A DNA stretch of 64,000 nucleotides from the NCBI RefSeq assembly GCF_000600005.1, contig NZ_CP007446.1, forward strand, positions 1,762,894-1,826,893. The letters run 5' to 3'. How positions within the stretch are numbered: position 1 is the stretch's first letter; the number at the start of each line of letters is the position of its first letter. This document shows, one piece after another, positions 59,908 to 64,000 of the stretch. Made by a program: the position numbers and the translations under genes. Origin of the DNA: Snodgrassella alvi wkB2. GTDB taxonomy: Bacteria > Pseudomonadota > Gammaproteobacteria > Burkholderiales > Neisseriaceae. A model generated the notes under the pieces. That model saw only the letters and a program-made list of their open reading frames with translations, was not told the DNA's origin and did no database searches.

Positions 59908-61224
59908 ATGTCTACCTACATACCGCCAGATACAGAACGCATTGACAGCTACTATACAGCCAGCTGTAATGACCACAGCCACTATCCAAGTTTAAAAGGT
60001 ACTGTTGAAGTGGAAACCTGCATCATTGGTGGCGGACTGAGCGGAATCGGTACTGCATTGCCACTGGCACAACAGCAGCATAGTGTAGCACTTATCGAAG
60101 CCGCCCGAATCGGTTATGGCGCCTCCGGCCGTAACGGCGGTCAGGTCATTTATGGTTACGCTGCTGAAATGAGCAATCTGGCCGGCATGATCGGACTGAA
60201 AAATGCACAAACACTCTGGCAGTGGAGCCGTGAAGCTGTCACTCTGATTGAACAACAGATTCAAACCTACCAAATCAGCTGTGACTGGCAACGCGGTTAC
60301 GCTCATGCAGCTATCCGGCCGCGCCAGCTGCGTGCCTTAACTGAATGGGTGAAAGAAGCTGCAGAACACTACCATTTTCATGATTATGAAGTATGGAATT
60401 CAAACCAGCTGCAACAGCAACTGGCCAGTGAACGCTATACCGGCGCGATTTTTGACCATCAGGCCGGACATTTACATCCACTTAACTACTTACTTGGACT
60501 GGCTCGTGCAGCTGCCCGTGCCGGAGCATTGCTGTTTGAACATTCCCCTATGCTTTCGCTGGAAACATGGCAGCACGGATACCGGATTACCACACCAAAC
60601 GGGAATATCATTGCCAAAAATCTCGTGATTGCTGTCAATGCCTTTACCCGCAGTCTCCGGCAAGCACCTATAAAGGCACTCGAAGCCAAAATCCTGCCTG
60701 TAGGTACATACATGATTGCAACCCAGCCGCTTGGGGAACGTGCTCAGCAACTCATCAAAAATAACATGGCAGTATGTGATACCCGTTTTGTACTTGATTA
60801 TTATCGTCTGAGTGCAGACAACCGCCTGTTATTCGGAGGTAAAGTGAATTATTCCGGTCGTGAACCAGGCCGGCTGCAACTCATTCAGAGTATGCGCCGT
60901 GACATGCTTAAAGTATTTCCACAACTGGCTGATGCAGAAATTGATTATGCCTGGGGTGGTCTGGTTGATATCAGCATGAACCGCCTGCCCCATTTCGGGC
61001 GTCTTAACCCGCAACTCTATTTTTTACAAGGATTTTCAGGACATGGCGTGGCTGCTGCCGGTATGGGCGGGCAGATTATTGCTGAGGCAATCAGTGGTGA
61101 TGACAGCCGCCTGAGCATGTTTGAAAAAATTATACATCACAACTTTCCCGGTGGCAGTTTACTGCGCCTGCCCATACAATGGGCAGGAACAGGTTATTAC
61201 CGTCTAAAAGATTTATTACCTTAA
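59908..61224 (+). CDS. FAD-dependent amine oxidase, PuuB-like
   Basis: A 438-residue DAO-family flavoprotein with N-terminal IIGGGLSGIGTALPLAQ (FAD ADP-binding), RIGYGASGRNGGQV, and a C-terminal HFGRLNPQLYFLQGFSGHGV segment closing the FAD site. The pattern matches gamma-glutamylputrescine oxidase (PuuB) and relatives. Its place after the putrescine transporter supports polyamine catabolism, but other puu genes are absent here, so the substrate is inferred. Confidence 0.85.
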   Translation: MSTYIPPDTERIDSYYTASCNDHSHYPSLKGTVEVETCIIGGGLSGIGTALPLAQQQHSVALIEAARIGYGASGRNGGQVIYGYAAEMSNLAGMIGLKNAQTLWQWSREAVTLIEQQIQTYQISCDWQRGYAHAAIRPRQLRALTEWVKEAAEHYHFHDYEVWNSNQLQQQLASERYTGAIFDHQAGHLHPLNYLLGLARAAARAGALLFEHSPMLSLETWQHGYRITTPNGNIIAKNLVIAVNAFTRSLRQAPIKALEAKILPVGTYMIATQPLGERAQQLIKNNMAVCDTRFVLDYYRLSADNRLLFGGKVNYSGREPGRLQLIQSMRRDMLKVFPQLADAEIDYAWGGLVDISMNRLPHFGRLNPQLYFLQGFSGHGVAAAGMGGQIIAEAISGDDSRLSMFEKIIHHNFPGGSLLRLPIQWAGTGYYRLKDLLP

Positions 61225-61291
61225 TTTTAAGAGTTATAAACTTAACTATAGTACAATCAATACCCGTTTTTGAATTCAAGCAACAGGCTTC

Positions 61292-62074
61292 ATGACCGCT
61301 TCCGACTCTTCTGCCTTTTATCAGCATGCATTACAACAGTGCCTGCTCATACAAACCGGCCTGATGCAAAGCCATATACTGACTAACGGCGAAAAAGTAT
61401 GGGTACGGCAAGCTGGTGCACGCAATAGTGCCTGGCGCTATCACTTATTAAAAATAGCTCAGAAAATAAGTGGTATTCACATGCTGCAACCTGTACCCAA
61501 TTTGGGCGGAATACCTGCACTGCAAACCGAAGCATCCCGTCTGCGGGCTCTGGCCTCAGCAGGAGTGCGGGTTCCTGCCATTCTGGCGCAACAACCGGAT
61601 GCACTGATGATTAGTCATATTGGCGATCACAATCTGGAAAAAGAATGGAAACACTGTAAGCATCAGCCTGAACTTCTGTTGCAACGCTGGCAGCTTGGTC
61701 TTAACGCCATCGAAGATGTACATAAACGCAAGCAATACCTGAGTGAAACTTTTGCGCGCAATATGATTTACATTAATCAGGACAGCATAGGCTTTATCGA
61801 TTTCGAAGATGATCCTTTATCCGCGATGACATTAACGCAATGCCATTCCCGCGACTGGCTATGCTATCTGCACTCAGGTGCACGTTTAATGCAGGAATTC
61901 GGCGTAACTGTTCCGGCTAAAGAATTATGGCATAGCGTACTGCATAATCAACCTGATGAAGTAAGCAGTATTGTCAACAAAAGCTTACATAAAATCCGCT
62001 GGATGCGTCATCTAAAGGCTAAATTTTATGGTAAAGACACACTTAAGCTTGCCGCGATGGCCGGATACGCCTGA
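61292..62074 (+). CDS. Bud32/lipopolysaccharide-kinase-fold protein
   Basis: A 260-residue cytoplasmic protein with a degenerate protein-kinase-like layout: an N-terminal basic segment with KVWVRQAG (possible ATP Lys), LQTEASRLRALASAGVRVP, and FARNMIYINQDSIGFIDFEDDP where Asn and Asp would bind metal. Similar proteins in Neisseria carry vague kinase or phosphatase names. Target unknown. A terminator follows and convergent fnr ends nearby. Confidence 0.68.
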   Translation: MTASDSSAFYQHALQQCLLIQTGLMQSHILTNGEKVWVRQAGARNSAWRYHLLKIAQKISGIHMLQPVPNLGGIPALQTEASRLRALASAGVRVPAILAQQPDALMISHIGDHNLEKEWKHCKHQPELLLQRWQLGLNAIEDVHKRKQYLSETFARNMIYINQDSIGFIDFEDDPLSAMTLTQCHSRDWLCYLHSGARLMQEFGVTVPAKELWHSVLHNQPDEVSSIVNKSLHKIRWMRHLKAKFYGKDTLKLAAMAGYA

Positions 62075-62148
62075 AATAAGCCCGGCTAACGCACAATCAT
62101 GATCGATATTGCAAACTCAGGTATATAAAATAATTTTTCTCATCAAGC

Positions 62149-62187
62149 AAAAAAGCTGTAGCAACAATAACATGCTACAGCTTTTTT
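62149..62187. terminator. Bidirectional terminator between the kinase-fold gene and fnr
   Basis: A perfect 15-bp stem (62149-62163 and 62173-62187) with a 9-base loop and A/T runs at both ends, lying between convergent genes. Confidence 0.92.
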
Positions 62188-62202
62188 AAGCATTAACTGA
62201 AT

Positions 62203-62943
62203 TCAGCTTGCAGCCCGCTGACAATGCATCACCATTTTCTGCAACATCCATGGTTCTAATAACTGAATATGCTTGTGCTCAACTTTTATCCAGCCTTCAT
62301 GCTGAAATTTAGACAAAGTACGGCTTACTGTTTCCAGCTTTAGCCCCAGATAGCTGCCAATTTCTTCACGTGACATACGCAAAATAAAATCATTTGCAGC
62401 AAAACCACGAAAACTCAGACGATGAGATAAATTCACCAGAAACGCAGCCAGACGCTCTTCTGCACGCATATTACCCAGCATCAGCATCAGCTCCTGAGTA
62501 CGCAGAATTTCCTGACTCATCAGACGATAAAAATGTATTTGTAATGAAGGCAAAATATTACCGGCATCTTCCATATTAGTGAATGGTAGCTCACATACCT
62601 CACTATCTTCCAGAGCTACTGCATCACAGCCATGAACATTATGACAAATACCGTCCAGCCCCAACAATTCACCTGACATAAAAAAACCAGTTACCTGATC
62701 TCGTCCGTCCCGGCTATTAACCATGGTTTTAAAAAAACCGGTTCGTATGGCAAATATTGCATCAAACGGTTCACCGGCACGAAACAGATACTCCCCTTTT
62801 TTTAAACGACGACTCTGACGAATAATCGCTCCTAAATCGGTTAGTTCCCGCTCTTTAAGCATTACCGGCATACAGAGAATATGCAAAGAACATTTTTCGC
62901 ATAATTTCTGTACTATTTCACCCTGTTTATACAATCTAATCAT
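62203..62943 (-). CDS. fnr: Anaerobic regulator FNR
   Basis: Oxygen-sensing 4Fe-4S activator of the CRP/FNR family. The 246-residue protein has cluster ligands Cys15, Cys18 and Cys24 (CEKCSLHILC) plus Cys117 (EVCELPF), a cyclic-nucleotide-like beta-roll, and a C-terminal HTH with SREEIGSYLGLKLETVSRTL, whose ETVSR reads the FNR half-site. Divergent from hemN across a gap with a consensus FNR box. Confidence 0.96.
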   Translation of the reverse strand: MIRLYKQGEIVQKLCEKCSLHILCMPVMLKERELTDLGAIIRQSRRLKKGEYLFRAGEPFDAIFAIRTGFFKTMVNSRDGRDQVTGFFMSGELLGLDGICHNVHGCDAVALEDSEVCELPFTNMEDAGNILPSLQIHFYRLMSQEILRTQELMLMLGNMRAEERLAAFLVNLSHRLSFRGFAANDFILRMSREEIGSYLGLKLETVSRTLSKFQHEGWIKVEHKHIQLLEPWMLQKMVMHCQRAAS

Positions 62944-62999
62944 AATATATTTAATAATTACTGATTACACTTTGCCCAGAACATCATATAACAAACATA

Positions 63000-63013
63000 T
63001 TGATATAAATCAA
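63000..63013. promoter_or_regulatory. FNR box
   Basis: TTGATATAAATCAA matches the FNR consensus TTGAT-N4-ATCAA perfectly. It lies 57 bases upstream of the fnr start and 193 bases upstream of hemN, so it could control either or both. Confidence 0.9.
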
Positions 63014-63206
63014 TTTTTTAAAAACTATCCAATATAGTATTGTTATAGACAAAGTGAATTGAATTTCCTTCAGACCCTGATTTAATAAAAAAATTGGCTT
63101 ATTATGTTTTCACTGCTTTACTTTACTGCCGGATGTATTCTACCATAAATAGTTATCACTCCTATCTATTTCACCAGACCAACACAAGAATAACCATCAT
63201 TATCCA

Positions 63207-64000
63207 ATGAACACACCACGCATCAACATAGAATTCGACCGTACCCTTATTGCTTCCTTACCGTCTTCCGGCCCGCGTTATACTTCCTACCCTACAGCAG
63301 ACCGTTTTAATACTTCATTCACCGCAACTCAGTTACAAACTGCTTTACAGCAAAATATTGGTGACAAACCAGTTTCCCTGTACGTACATGTGCCTTTCTG
63401 TAATACCATCTGTTACTATTGCGGCTGTAATAAAATTATTACCAAAGATACCAGCCGTGCCGATATATATATCCGGTATCTGGATAAAGAACTGGCACTG
63501 CTGGCACAAAACTGGCAGGGTAAACCGCTGCTGGCACAATTACATTTCGGCGGCGGTACACCAACCTTTCTGAATGATGACCAGCTCAGTCATATCTTTG
63601 CCAGTATCAGCCGCTACTTTACCCTGTCAGAGCAGGGGGAATATTCAATTGAAATCGACCCGCGTAAAGTGACAGCTGAAACTGTAGCTCATCTGGGCAG
63701 ACTCGGTTTTAACCGGATGAGCGTCGGTATTCAGGATTTCAATCCGGCGGTACAACAGGCCGTTAACCGCATCCAGAGCGAAGCTGAAACCCGGACAGTC
63801 ATTGAGGCAGCCAGAGCTAATGGTTTTCACTCTGTCAGTGTCGACTTAATCTATGGTTTACCGCACCAGACTGAAGCCTCTATGCGCTGCACACTGGATC
63901 ACGTACTGACTCTGCAGCCGGATCGCATTGCCATGTATCACTATGCGCATCTGCCGCATCTGTTCAAACCACAGCGGCGTATTGACACATCAGCCGTACC
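63207..64000 (+). CDS. hemN: Oxygen-independent coproporphyrinogen III oxidase (5' part)
   Basis: Radical-SAM enzyme of anaerobic heme synthesis. The window holds the first 264 codons without a stop; the gene continues beyond the edge. The frame starts MNTPRINIEFDRTLIASLPS at ATG 63207 and has SGPRYTSYPTADRF, the cluster motif CNTICYYCGC, LHFGGGTPTFL and VDLIYGLPHQT. The protein family is about 455 residues. FNR-dependent expression is likely given the upstream box. Confidence 0.96.
   Translation, partial: MNTPRINIEFDRTLIASLPSSGPRYTSYPTADRFNTSFTATQLQTALQQNIGDKPVSLYVHVPFCNTICYYCGCNKIITKDTSRADIYIRYLDKELALLAQNWQGKPLLAQLHFGGGTPTFLNDDQLSHIFASISRYFTLSEQGEYSIEIDPRKVTAETVAHLGRLGFNRMSVGIQDFNPAVQQAVNRIQSEAETRTVIEAARANGFHSVSVDLIYGLPHQTEASMRCTLDHVLTLQPDRIAMYHYAHLPHLFKPQRRIDTSAV

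Overview
The window looks like chromosome of a fairly AT-rich member of the Neisseriaceae. Snodgrassella or a close relative is my best guess. This rests on conserved gene blocks (folC/SPOR protein/cvpA/purF, rpsP-rimM-trmD-rplS, aroQ-accB-accC-prmA, groES-groEL), on protein families, on moderate GC content, and on two exact 12-mers equal to the DNA-uptake-sequence dialect I recall for Simonsiella (13706-13717 minus, 30972-30983 plus). No rRNA, tRNA, CRISPR array or intact insertion sequence was seen. The genus call is inference.

Layout. 1-8.9 kb is core: a zinc alcohol dehydrogenase, the purF-cvpA-SPOR-folC cluster with two small upstream genes, an FAD-linked oxidase and rnhA. 8.9-16.4 kb is an accessory stretch between rnhA and groEL. 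It holds an EcsC-family gene, a groEL 3' remnant fused to an rnhA 3' remnant, an unrecognised small gene, an SDR/AMP-ligase pair, and a divergent LysR/MFS pair. 16.4-34.3 kb returns to core genes: groEL/groES behind a heat-shock-type promoter, rpoE, tilS, accA, the rpsP operon, purM, a hydrolase/ferredoxin/spermidine-synthase-like group, purC, a YqjD/YqjE/YqjK-like envelope trio, dapD-aat, fur, bamE and dapB. 34.4-39 kb is AT-rich with a Cys-rich copper-storage-type protein, a TraR/DksA zinc-finger protein, an orphan S24 phage-type repressor next to 1.2 kb of gene-free DNA, moaC, mog and a broken HxlR regulator. 39-56.3 kb carries pntAB, a Fur-boxed siderophore-binding lipoprotein, sugE behind a guanidine-II riboswitch, gloA, queA, aroQ, accBC, prmA, a zinc-ribbon membrane protein with argA, yggX, an acetyltransferase, ppk, dut and coaBC. 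56.8-64 kb carries potGHI, a PuuB-like oxidase, a kinase-fold protein, and fnr facing hemN across a perfect FNR box.

How the genes work together. Purine synthesis (purF, purM, purC), lysine synthesis (dapB, dapD), fatty-acid initiation (accA, accB, accC), molybdenum cofactor (moaC, mog) and polyamine uptake plus oxidation are all represented. Three regulatory circuits can be read from the DNA: Fur with a 16-bp-arm Fur box, FNR with a consensus box before hemN, and a guanidine riboswitch before its exporter. No new defence or mobile system is evident. The strongest unexplained features are the rnhA/groEL duplication scar, the SDR/AMP-ligase pair, and the orphan repressor facing a promoter that has no gene.
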